5,861 nucleotides of DNA from Actinoplanes liguriensis (GTDB taxonomy: Bacteria; Actinomycetota; Actinomycetes; Mycobacteriales; Micromonosporaceae). Shown here piece by piece: positions 1 through 5,861 of the stretch; position 1 is the first letter of the stretch; each line of letters opens with the position of its first letter. Both the position numbers and the translations under genes were made by a program. The stretch spans positions 34,184 to 40,044 of the forward strand of contig KL571324.1 of assembly GCA_000715855.1 (NCBI GenBank), read 5' to 3'. Under the pieces are notes generated by a model, which was given only the letters and a program-made list of their open reading frames with translations, was not told where the DNA came from and ran no database searches.

Positions 1-1143
1 GCCGCCGTCCCGTGGCCCGGCGCTGAACGTCCCTCCGTGCAACGCCACCCGTTCCCGCATCCCGATCAGGCCTTGCCCATTCCTGCCGATGCGGACCGGC
101 CGCTTTCCGTCGTCGTTCACCTCGATGCGCACGTCGTCAGTGCCGACCATTACGGTGACCTGGCATTGCGCGGGCGCCGCGTGCCTGACCACGTTGGTCA
201 CCGCCTCCTGAACGATCCGATACACCGCCAGCTGCACCGACTCGGGGATGTCCTCCGGTGCACCGCTCTCCGGACGATCCACCGCGAGCGTCACGGACGT
301 GCCGGCCGCGGACGCGGTCTCGACCAGTTCCTGTAGGTCACCGAGGCCGGGTGTGGGCGCGAACGGCGTTTCCTCCCGCAGCATGTCCAGCACTTTGCGA
401 ACCTCGGACATCGCGGCCCGGCCGGTCCTCTCGATGACCTGCAGCGCGTCGCGCGCCTCGGCCGGATTCGTCTCCGCCACGTGGTTGCCGATCGACGCCT
501 TCACCACGATGAGCGTCATGGTGTGCGCGATGATGTCGTGCAGCTCCCGCGCGAGCCGGAGGCGTTCCTCGATCGCGGCCTCGCGCCGCAGTTGCTCGCT
601 ACGCTGCGCATTCTGTGCCCGCCGCTCACCGATCGCGAACCCGAGGATGGCCGACGGCGCAATCATCAGGGCGCCGAAGAACAGCGTGAGGAACGACGAC
701 GGAGCGTCCGCGGGCGGGCTGCTGTGCTCGGCGAACAGCAACGGGGCACCCAGACCGGCACTGATCAGGAAACAGCAGATCCCCTCGATCAGGAACGCCC
801 GCCAATTCCGGATCGCGCCGCCGAAGGTATAGAAGGCCAACACGAGCGCGCAGGCCGGCCCGGGCGCCGCGAAGGACGGGATGATCTCCACCGCGAACGC
901 GATCGAGGACGCGACCGTGACGGTGATCGCCACCGACGCGGGCCAGCGGCGCCGGAACGCGATCGGAAGGCCGATCACCAGGGCCGTCAGCACCGACACC
1001 CAGCCCGGCTCCGAGGGCCGGCCGTCCGACGGCGCCTCGAACGCGGCGGCATAGCAAATCAGCACGACGAACGCCGCCGCCACCACGTCGAGTCCATACA
1101 GCTCGACCGGGCGGAGGCGCCTGATCAGCACAGCGGCATCCAT
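1..1143 (-). CDS. NarL-family sensor histidine kinase (3' end cut by window edge)
   Basis: This is a membrane-bound two-component sensor kinase that should autophosphorylate on histidine and pass the phosphate to a LuxR/NarL-type response regulator. Reading the minus strand from ATG at 1143 gives 381 uninterrupted codons to position 1. Residues about 15-171 form several hydrophobic segments (near 15-35, 49-63, 69-88, 97-108, 117-138, 150-171), a typical multi-pass input domain. The HisKA_3 dimerisation domain follows, with phosphoacceptor His202 in the motif RLARELHDIIAH. The HATPase_c domain shows the N box (QEAVTNVVRH, Asn317), the G1 box (NDDG, 343-346) and the G2 box (GQGLIGMRERV, 356-366). 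G2 usually reads GHGL; the Gln is a mild variant. After GPRDGG only some 10-20 residues should be missing. No good Shine-Dalgarno precedes the ATG, but a TACCGT -10-like hexamer (complement of 1151-1156) would put the transcript start almost at the ATG, so a leaderless mRNA is possible. The cognate regulator is expected left of the window. Family call is firm; the signal is unknown. Confidence 0.94.
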   Translation of the reverse strand, partial: MDAAVLIRRLRPVELYGLDVVAAAFVVLICYAAAFEAPSDGRPSEPGWVSVLTALVIGLPIAFRRRWPASVAITVTVASSIAFAVEIIPSFAAPGPACALVLAFYTFGGAIRNWRAFLIEGICCFLISAGLGAPLLFAEHSSPPADAPSSFLTLFFGALMIAPSAILGFAIGERRAQNAQRSEQLRREAAIEERLRLARELHDIIAHTMTLIVVKASIGNHVAETNPAEARDALQVIERTGRAAMSEVRKVLDMLREETPFAPTPGLGDLQELVETASAAGTSVTLAVDRPESGAPEDIPESVQLAVYRIVQEAVTNVVRHAAPAQCQVTVMVGTDDVRIEVNDDGKRPVRIGRNGQGLIGMRERVALHGGTFSAGPRDGG

Positions 1144-1192
1144 GCGCAAGACGGTATCCGCTGCTGCGGCGCCGCGCGTCGGCCCACGAGCT

Positions 1193-1210
1193 GTCATCCC
1201 CAGGGATGAC
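1193..1210. promoter_or_regulatory. Perfect inverted repeat, candidate operator of the divergent kinase/transporter promoters
   Basis: The sequence GTCATCCC-CA-GGGATGAC has two exactly complementary 8-base arms around a 2-base centre. It lies in the intergenic region, centred about 58 bases upstream of the kinase ATG and about 111 bases upstream of the ATPase ATG. NarL-type regulators are known to bind inverted heptamers with a 2-base spacer, and this dyad has that geometry. I infer that it is the site of the regulator paired with the neighbouring kinase. No transcription start is known here, so activation and repression cannot be told apart. With so small a loop and no T run, a transcription terminator is a poor alternative. 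Confidence 0.6.
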
Positions 1211-1222
1211 GAAAGGGCATTC

Positions 1223-1241
1223 GGCGGTACGGCGTACTGCC
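1223..1241. promoter_or_regulatory. Imperfect dyad in the divergent intergenic region
   Basis: GGCGGTAC-GGC-GTACTGCC has 8-base arms that match at 7 of 8 positions around a 3-base centre. It begins 12 bases after the perfect palindrome, on the transporter side. It could be a second regulator site or part of the promoter. Its sequence is unlike that of the perfect palindrome, so it would not be a second copy of the same operator. GC-rich DNA yields such dyads by chance fairly often. Confidence 0.3.
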
Positions 1242-1246
1242 TCGGG

Positions 1247-1277
1247 CCGACAGGAAAAGTGTCCATCGTGGTCCGAT
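1247..1277 (+). promoter_or_regulatory. Weak candidate promoter for the ABC transporter genes
   Basis: CCGACA at 1247-1252 resembles a -35 box (four of six bases of TTGACA). TCCGAT at 1272-1277 is a poor -10 candidate (three of six bases of TATAAT), and the 19-base spacer is long. It would place transcript starts near 1284, with the perfect palindrome upstream at about -82. This is only the best match I could find by eye in the stretch between the dyads and the ATPase start. Confidence 0.2.
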
Positions 1278-1312
1278 GTGCGAGCCCGCCCCGGCGCGGG
1301 ATCGTTGCCGGC

Positions 1313-2053
1313 ATGACGACGCAGACGGTTGTTCTGGAGGACGTCCGGGCAGCCTATGGCACCGGCGACCGGCAGCTGGTCGCGCTCGACGGCATTTCAG
1401 TCGCCTTCGAGCGCGGCACCTTCTCCGCGGTGATGGGCCCTTCGGGTTCGGGCAAGTCGACACTGCTTCATTGCGCGGCCGGGCTCGACCGCCCGATCAG
1501 CGGCTCGATCACCATCGACGGCACCGTGCTCGACCAGCTGACCGAGGATGCGCTGACGCGACTGCGGCGCGACCGGGTCGGGTTCGTGTTCCAGGCCTTC
1601 AACCTGGTCTCCTCGCTGACCGCCGAGCAGAACGTGGCGTTGCCGTCCCGGCTGGCGGGCCGCCGCACCCCGCGGGCCGACATCGCCGACGCGCTGACCG
1701 CGGTCGGGCTGGCCGACCGCCTCCGGCACCGCCCGAGTGAGCTCTCCGGCGGCGAGCAGCAGCGGGTGGCGGTGGCTCGCGCTCTGGTCAGCCGTCCCGC
1801 GGTGGTCTTCGCCGACGAGCCGACCGGAGCTCTGGACAGCGTGACCTCGCGGCACATCCTCGACCTGCTGCGAGAGCTGGTCGACGAGCATCAGCAGACG
1901 GTGGTGATGGTGACCCACGATCCGGTCGCGGCTGCCCGGGCCGATCGGGTCGTGTTCCTGGCCGACGGCCGGGTCGCCGGCGACGTCGAGGGACCGTTCT
2001 CGCCGGAGCAGATCGCGGCGCACACCACGCAGTTGGTGGAGGGGTCGTGTTGA
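1313..2053 (+). CDS. ABC transporter ATP-binding protein, MacB/LolD-type
   Basis: This 246-residue cytoplasmic ATPase should drive the FtsX-like permease encoded immediately downstream. Every nucleotide-binding motif is present: Walker A GPSGSGKST (42-50), Q-loop Gln94 in FVFQAFNL, signature ELSGGEQQRVAVARAL (143-158), Walker B VVFADEP (164-170, catalytic Glu169), D-loop region TGALDS (171-176) and H-loop His202 in MVTHDP. The sequence and length match the MacB/LolD/FtsE group, which powers mechanotransmission or export of lipids, peptides or antibiotics, rather than importers. The open frame extends upstream to 1142, but ATG 1313 gives the family's usual spacing of about 40 residues before Walker A. 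Its ribosome binding site is weak (GGGA at 1298-1301). The stop overlaps the permease start by 7 bases, implying translational coupling. The substrate cannot be told from the sequence; antimicrobial or envelope-stress export is a guess from the adjacent kinase. Confidence 0.95.
   Translation: MTTQTVVLEDVRAAYGTGDRQLVALDGISVAFERGTFSAVMGPSGSGKSTLLHCAAGLDRPISGSITIDGTVLDQLTEDALTRLRRDRVGFVFQAFNLVSSLTAEQNVALPSRLAGRRTPRADIADALTAVGLADRLRHRPSELSGGEQQRVAVARALVSRPAVVFADEPTGALDSVTSRHILDLLRELVDEHQQTVVMVTHDPVAAARADRVVFLADGRVAGDVEGPFSPEQIAAHTTQLVEGSC
2038..2044 (+). promoter_or_regulatory. Ribosome binding site of the permease, inside the ATPase gene
   Basis: GGAGGGG sits within the last codons of the ATPase gene. 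It lies 2 bases before GTG 2047 and 5 bases before TTG 2050. Both codons are in frame and differ by one residue, so either could start the permease. TTG 2050 has the more usual spacing and would share TTGA with the upstream stop codon. GTG is the commoner start codon and is used here. Confidence 0.6.
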
Positions 2054-4437
2054 GGCTCCGCCGGACAGCCGGCGCCCTGGTTGCTGTAATGATCGGCATC
2101 GCACTGGTCACACTGGCCCTGTTGTTACTGGTCGCGGGTCGGCCGAAGATTCCTGACCGGTTCGCGCAGGCGGCGGTGATCGTCCAAGCCCCGATCAGTC
2201 AGACCCCCGCCGATCCGTTCCCTCCGGCCGTCCCGTGGCCGGGGGCGAAAGCCGACGAGATGAGCCGGCGGCTCGCGGGTCTGCCCGGTGTCGCCGCTGC
2301 GGTCGCCGATCGTTCCTTCTATACCCAGGCGATCGTCGACGGAAAGCCGTCCGAGGCCGCTGTCGAAGGTCATGGCTGGTCATCGGCCCGGCTCGGTGAC
2401 GTGCGTCTGGTGGCCGGCGATCCTCCGCGGCGACCGGGCGAGGTGGTGCTGGACAGGGCGCTGGGGCTCTCACCCGGGAGCAGGGTCACGCTGCTGACGG
2501 CGACCGGGCCCGTGCCGTACACCCTGGTGGGTTTGATCGATGCACCGGAAGTGCTGGTCTCGGACGAGCAGGCCGCACGGTTGTCGCCCGGGGTCCGCGC
2601 GATCGGGCTGGTCCTCGCCGCGGGTGCGGACGCGGGATCGGTGACGAGAGCGGTGCGCGACAGCGTCGGTGACGCTGGGAACGTGCTCACCGGCGACGGG
2701 CGTGGAGCGTTGGAGCCGCGGGAGGACGCGCGGACGCGGTGGATCGGCATGCAGGTGCTCACGGGCGTCGCGGCGCTCGGAGGGTTCGTCACGGTGTTCG
2801 TCGTCGCGTCGACGTTCGCCTTCACCGTCACGCAGCGGCGGCGCGAGCTGGGGCTGCTGAGAGCGGTCGGGGCGACGCCACGACAGGTGCGGCGGATGGT
2901 CTATGGAGAGGCGCTGCTGGTCGGCAGCGTCGGGGCGGTTCTCGGCGCTGTCGTGGGAGCAGTGCTGGCCCCCTTGGTGGGCCGGGTCCTGATCGACGCG
3001 GGGTTCGAGCCGGCGACGTATGGGGTGCGGTTCAACGCGTTGCCGATCCTGGCCGCGCTCCTGCTCGGGCCGTTGGTAGCCCTGGCCGGTGCGTGGACGG
3101 CGGCTCGCCGGGCCGCTCGGGTGCGGCCGTTGGAGGCGCTGCGTGAGGCCGCTGTCGAGCAACGTTCGATGGGCCGGCTGCGCTGGACCACCGGCGGTTT
3201 GCTGGTGGCCGGCGGTGTCGCGCTGGCGATCGGCACGGCGATTTCGGACGATGCTCAGGACGGCGCGACCTATGCACTGTTCGGCGCGATGGCGCTGGTC
3301 ACCGGGATGGTGGCACTCGCTCCGGCGGCGATCCCGCTGGTCGTCCAGTTGTGGCGGCTCCCGGTGCGGCGCGGGGGTGGAGCGATCGGGCTCCTGGTTC
3401 GTGAGGGTGCGCTGAGCGCGGCTCGGCGGACGGCGTCCACGGCCGCCCCGGTGTTGCTGACCGTCGCGTTCGCGGTGCTCGTCGCGGGCATGGTGCGCAC
3501 GTCGACGGCGGCGTATGCGGCGGGCCGGGCAGCGGACGTCGCGTCCGGCCGGGTGATGGTTCCGGACGGGGCGCCGGGGTTGTCGGATGCCGCGGTCGCC
3601 GGCGCGTCCGGAGCCGCGATCCTGCGGACCACGGTGTTCGGCACGGATCTACGGGCGTTGAGCGGTCTCGGGATCGACCCGGTCGCGTTCACCCGGGCCG
3701 ACCGGGGCACGCGCGTGATTGCGGGCACGCTGGACGGTCTTCGAGAGGCGGGCACCGTAGCGGTCACGGAGTCGGCGCATCTCGGTCCAGGGATGCTTAC
3801 TCCGGTGACCTTCGCCGACGGGCAGCGGGTCGAGCTGCGGGTGGTCGCGGTGGTCGCCGACGGGTCGATCCGAGGAGATCTCCTGCTGTCTCGCGAGGTT
3901 GTGCGGCGGCACGATTCCTCTGCCCTGACCTCGGCGGTGTATCTGGACCGCGATGCCCCGGGCGGCGTCGGCGCTCGAGTGATCGACCGGGCCACCTGGG
4001 CCGCCGAGACCGACAGTGCTGAGGACCAACTGGTGTGGCTGTTCACGCTGATGCTGATCACGGTGTCGGCCGGCTACGGGGCGATCGCGGTTGCCAACAC
4101 GCTACTGATGGCGGCCGACGGTCGAGCGGCAGACCTGCGCGTCGTTCGGCTCGCCGGTGCTACCCGGCGGCAGGTGGCGGGCTACGTGGCCGCGGAGTCA
4201 GCGCTGGTGGTGGTGATCGGGGCGGTGCTCGGCGGTCTGGTCGCGTTCGGAGCGCTGCTGGCCATCCGGGCGGGCCTGAGCGAGCAGACCGGCGCGACGG
4301 TTCCGCTGGTGGTGCCGTGGTCGGTCGTCACCGGGGTGGTCGGGCTCTGCCTGGTGCTCGCTCTGGGCGCAGGGGTGCTGCCTACCCGGCGGATGCTGCG
4401 CGCTCCGGCTCTTCGGCTTCCGCAGGCGGACCTGTGA
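2047..4437 (+). CDS. FtsX/MacB-like ABC transporter permease, ten predicted membrane helices
   Basis: This 796-residue membrane protein is the partner of the ATPase just upstream, whose stop it overlaps. Hydrophobicity suggests TM1 at about 9-31, a first extracytoplasmic domain at 32-232, TM2-4 near 235-260, 288-312 and 332-354, TM5-6 near 381-400 and 409-433, TM7 at 464-482, a second extracytoplasmic domain at 483-655, and TM8-10 near 662-687, 716-741 and 755-778. Two FtsX cores are visible. The first carries the usual cytoplasmic coupling segment RRRELGLLRAVGATPRQVRR (264-283), which contacts the ATPase. The second has a diverged equivalent, DLRVVRLAGATRRQV (696-710). The 1+3+2+1+3 layout and length fit actinobacterial duplicated FtsX permeases, which act in efflux or force transmission across the membrane. 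The N-terminus is slightly short, lacking the amphipathic stretch many relatives have before TM1. Substrate unknown. Confidence 0.93.
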   Translation: MLRLRRTAGALVAVMIGIALVTLALLLLVAGRPKIPDRFAQAAVIVQAPISQTPADPFPPAVPWPGAKADEMSRRLAGLPGVAAAVADRSFYTQAIVDGKPSEAAVEGHGWSSARLGDVRLVAGDPPRRPGEVVLDRALGLSPGSRVTLLTATGPVPYTLVGLIDAPEVLVSDEQAARLSPGVRAIGLVLAAGADAGSVTRAVRDSVGDAGNVLTGDGRGALEPREDARTRWIGMQVLTGVAALGGFVTVFVVASTFAFTVTQRRRELGLLRAVGATPRQVRRMVYGEALLVGSVGAVLGAVVGAVLAPLVGRVLIDAGFEPATYGVRFNALPILAALLLGPLVALAGAWTAARRAARVRPLEALREAAVEQRSMGRLRWTTGGLLVAGGVALAIGTAISDDAQDGATYALFGAMALVTGMVALAPAAIPLVVQLWRLPVRRGGGAIGLLVREGALSAARRTASTAAPVLLTVAFAVLVAGMVRTSTAAYAAGRAADVASGRVMVPDGAPGLSDAAVAGASGAAILRTTVFGTDLRALSGLGIDPVAFTRADRGTRVIAGTLDGLREAGTVAVTESAHLGPGMLTPVTFADGQRVELRVVAVVADGSIRGDLLLSREVVRRHDSSALTSAVYLDRDAPGGVGARVIDRATWAAETDSAEDQLVWLFTLMLITVSAGYGAIAVANTLLMAADGRAADLRVVRLAGATRRQVAGYVAAESALVVVIGAVLGGLVAFGALLAIRAGLSEQTGATVPLVVPWSVVTGVVGLCLVLALGAGVLPTRRMLRAPALRLPQADL

Positions 4438-4468
4438 CAACGACGGAAAGCTGCCCCTACGTCGCCAC

Positions 4469-4488
4469 ACGAGCGAACTCTCGCCCGT
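4469..4488 (+). terminator. Possible hairpin terminator after the permease gene
   Basis: ACGAGCGA-ACTC-TCGCCCGT forms an 8-base stem with one A-C mismatch and a 4-base loop, starting 31 bases after the permease stop. No T run follows, but many actinobacterial terminators lack one. It fits a transcription boundary between the transporter pair and the oxidoreductase, though the stem is modest and could be coincidental. Confidence 0.35.
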
Positions 4489-4524
4489 TGGAATCGTGGC
4501 CTGGGTCACCGTCACAACTTCATC

Positions 4525-4532
4525 GGAGGAGG
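4525..4532 (+). promoter_or_regulatory. Strong ribosome binding site of the oxidoreductase
   Basis: GGAGGAGG is the strongest Shine-Dalgarno sequence in the window. Six bases separate it from GTG 4539 and twelve from ATG 4545, which favours the GTG start. The open frame continues far upstream without a stop, so this site is what decides the start. Confidence 0.8.
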
Positions 4533-4538
4533 TGTCTG

Positions 4539-5786
4539 GTGGGCATGACAACAACGAGATCAGATCGTCGTACGGATGTCGTCGTCCTGGGTGGCGGGTA
4601 TGCCGGTGTCACCGCCGCGCTTCGACTTGCGCCGCACTGCCGGGTCACTCTGGTCGAGCCTCGGGATCACTTCGTCGAACGGATCCGGCTGCACCAGCTC
4701 GCGGCGGGTGGACGGGCCAGCGTGGCTCACCCGTATGGGAAGCTCCTGGCCGGAAGCGGGGTGCGGCATCTCGCTGGTCGGGCGGTCTCGCTGGACCCGG
4801 CCCACAGCAGGGTCGAGGTCGAGGTGCACGGCGGGGAGCGCCTGGATCTGGGCTACGACCGCTTGGTCTATGCCCTGGGCAGCCGGACCGCCGTGCCCGC
4901 ACAAACGTCCACCGGGGTGATCGGCCGGACTGCGCCGGCCCACATCGCGGCCGCCGAAGGCACCGCGAGTGCTGCAGGCACCGTAGGCGTTGCAGGCACG
5001 GGAGGCGTGGACGAACTGGATCGGGGTGGATTCGGCTCCGTTGATCGGGGCGATTCCCGGTTGTACACCGCGGAGACGGCTGCTGGACTGGCCGCGGTCA
5101 TGGCCGGGCGGGGAGGGCGGCTTGCGGTTGTGGGTGGTGGGCTGACCGGGATCGAGATGGCGTCCGAGTTGGCGGAGGCTCATCCGGGCTGGGAGGTTCG
5201 GCTGGTCACCGCGGGTGGTCTCGCGCCGACGCTGTCCGGGGCCGGGCGGGCGCATATCCGGGCGGTGCTGGGGCGGCTCGGTGTGCGGGTCGAGGAAAAC
5301 ACCGCGGTGGCCGGGACGGACGAGATCGACGCCGATGCCGTGCTCTGGTCGGCGAGCATGACGCCGAACACCGAGCTCGCGACCGCGGCGGGGCTGGCCA
5401 CGGACGAGCACGGACGCATCCGGGTGGACTCCGCGCTGCGGGCGGCGTCGCAACCGGCAATCGTCGTGGCCGGTGACTCGGGCGCGGGGTGGCGGATGGC
5501 GTGCGCGACAGCCATGCCGACCGGCGTGCACGCGGCCGGAACTGTCCTGCGGGAGGCTCGTGGGGAGGCGGCGCGGCCGTTCCGGTTGCGGTATCTGACG
5601 GCCTGCATCAGCCTCGGGCGCTCTGACGCGCTGCTCCAACCGCTGCACAACGACGACCGGCCGCGCGACACCGTGCTGACCGGGCGGGCTGCGGTGTGGG
5701 CGAAGGAGACGATCGTGGCCGGCACGGTCGGCACGCTACGGCGGGCGGCGCGGCACCCGGTCGTGCTGGGGATGTTCGCGATGTGA
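4539..5786 (+). CDS. NAD(P)/FAD-dependent oxidoreductase, type II NADH dehydrogenase-like (COG1252)
   Basis: This is a 415-residue flavoprotein that should move electrons from NAD(P)H through FAD to a quinone or other acceptor. The N-terminal FAD-binding Rossmann motif is VVLGGGYAG (15-23), with acidic Glu40 ending the second strand to bind the ribose. The ATG-like motif is LVYALGS (109-115). A second, NAD(P)H-binding Rossmann motif is VVGGGLTGIEMASELAE (197-213). The C-terminal FAD contact is VVAGDSG (309-315). There is no redox-active CxxC pair, which argues against a thioredoxin-reductase-like enzyme. No membrane helix is evident; the basic C-terminus (TLRRAARHPVVL) might touch the membrane. 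Residues about 128-173 are a Gly/Ala-rich insertion containing a hexapeptide repeat. GTG 4539 is chosen from the ribosome binding site; ATG 4545 is two codons later. A 101-base gap separates the gene from the permease, so it is probably a separate unit. Electron acceptor and role are unknown. Confidence 0.9.
   Translation: MGMTTTRSDRRTDVVVLGGGYAGVTAALRLAPHCRVTLVEPRDHFVERIRLHQLAAGGRASVAHPYGKLLAGSGVRHLAGRAVSLDPAHSRVEVEVHGGERLDLGYDRLVYALGSRTAVPAQTSTGVIGRTAPAHIAAAEGTASAAGTVGVAGTGGVDELDRGGFGSVDRGDSRLYTAETAAGLAAVMAGRGGRLAVVGGGLTGIEMASELAEAHPGWEVRLVTAGGLAPTLSGAGRAHIRAVLGRLGVRVEENTAVAGTDEIDADAVLWSASMTPNTELATAAGLATDEHGRIRVDSALRAASQPAIVVAGDSGAGWRMACATAMPTGVHAAGTVLREARGEAARPFRLRYLTACISLGRSDALLQPLHNDDRPRDTVLTGRAAVWAKETIVAGTVGTLRRAARHPVVLGMFAM
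4956..5009 (+). repeat. 18-bp tandem repeat, three copies, inside the oxidoreductase gene
   Basis: Copies two and three match at about 16 of 18 bases; the first copy is more diverged but keeps the same period and the core AGGCACCG. The period is a multiple of three, so the repeat encodes three hexapeptides without breaking the frame: EGTASA, AGTVGV and AGTGGV (residues 140-157). It lies in a Gly/Ala-rich loop between the two nucleotide-binding domains and looks like a minisatellite-type expansion. Confidence 0.75.
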
Positions 5787-5823
5787 CAGCTGTTCGGAGA
5801 CCTGACCTGACGGGACAGCGACT

Positions 5824-5841
5824 GCCGCCGGCATGGGCGGC
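5824..5841. terminator. Small GC hairpin after the oxidoreductase gene
   Basis: GCCGCC-GGCATG-GGCGGC gives a perfect 6-base stem with a 6-base loop, 37 bases after the oxidoreductase stop. No T run follows. It may be a terminator, working in either direction if a convergent gene ends at the right edge. In DNA this GC-rich, such a stem can easily be chance. Confidence 0.28.
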
Positions 5842-5861
5842 TGCTACTCGCGCGGGTCACC

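Noticed and set aside
481..1209. Long plus-strand open frames across the left region (also 37-336 and 248-832)
   Set aside because: They are antisense to the histidine kinase, whose boxes all read correctly on the minus strand. Their translations are Arg/Ser/Pro-rich and match no recognisable family, as expected for shadow frames in GC-rich DNA.
1264..1278. Short dyad CATCG-TGGTC-CGATG before the ATPase gene
   Set aside because: The arms are only 5 bases long, and such dyads are expected by chance in this composition.
1142..1312. N-terminal extension of the ATPase from ATG 1142
   Set aside because: It would overlap the kinase start and the palindrome and add 57 residues with no family counterpart before the normal start of the ATPase fold.
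1397..4061. Long minus-strand open frames beneath the ATPase and permease genes, up to 263 codons
   Set aside because: They mirror real plus-strand genes, show no domain motifs, and have compositions typical of antisense frames in GC-rich DNA.
4035..4538. N-terminal extension of the oxidoreductase to 4035
   Set aside because: This is only the open frame overlapping the permease gene out of frame. The strong ribosome binding site at 4525-4532 and the family's usual N-terminus place the start at 4539.
4560..5860. Minus-strand open frames opposite the oxidoreductase (362 and 226 codons)
   Set aside because: The plus strand carries every FAD and NAD(P)H motif in one frame. The antisense translations are Arg/Pro/Ser-rich without recognisable motifs.
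5844..5861. Possible C-terminal end of a convergent minus-strand gene (GDPRE then TAG)
   Set aside because: Only five codons lie within the window, too few to support a gene. It is plausible only because a small hairpin lies just beyond the stop.
5833..5861. Possible start of a plus-strand gene at ATG 5833
   Set aside because: There is no Shine-Dalgarno sequence, only nine codons lie in the window, and the ATG falls inside the hairpin at 5824-5841.

Overview
The window is a compact, gene-dense piece of a very GC-rich bacterial chromosome. Strong G/C preference at third codon positions, GTG starts, short gaps and the gene families point to an actinomycete; genus cannot be read from this sequence. 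No RNA genes, insertion sequences or CRISPR arrays are visible, and no gap between genes exceeds about 170 bases.

Layout. Positions 1-1143 (minus strand) hold most of a NarL-type sensor histidine kinase, with a multi-pass membrane N-terminus and complete phosphoacceptor, N, G1 and G2 boxes; its last few codons run off the left edge. This gene lies in a frame that is open all the way to the edge. A 169-base divergent intergenic region (1144-1312) follows. It contains a perfect 8-2-8 inverted repeat and a second imperfect dyad, which are good operator candidates. On the plus strand come an ABC-transporter ATPase (1313-2053) and, overlapping it by 7 bases, a 10-helix FtsX/MacB-like permease (2047-4437). 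After a 101-base gap with a hairpin and a strong ribosome binding site comes a FAD/NAD(P)-dependent oxidoreductase related to type II NADH dehydrogenases (4539-5786). The last 75 bases hold a small hairpin and no supportable gene.

How the genes probably work together. A kinase diverging from an ATPase/FtsX-permease pair is a recurring actinobacterial arrangement, in which the two-component system is thought to sense an envelope or antimicrobial stress and control the transporter. The partner response regulator is not in the window and would be expected just left of position 1. The perfect palindrome between the divergent genes is the most likely binding site for that regulator. The oxidoreductase looks like a separate transcription unit and has no evident functional tie to the transporter.

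The points most worth a second look are the palindrome, an 18-bp in-frame tandem repeat inside an unusual insertion in the oxidoreductase, and a possible ECF41-like promoter upstream of that gene. I see no clear evidence of a wholly new system.
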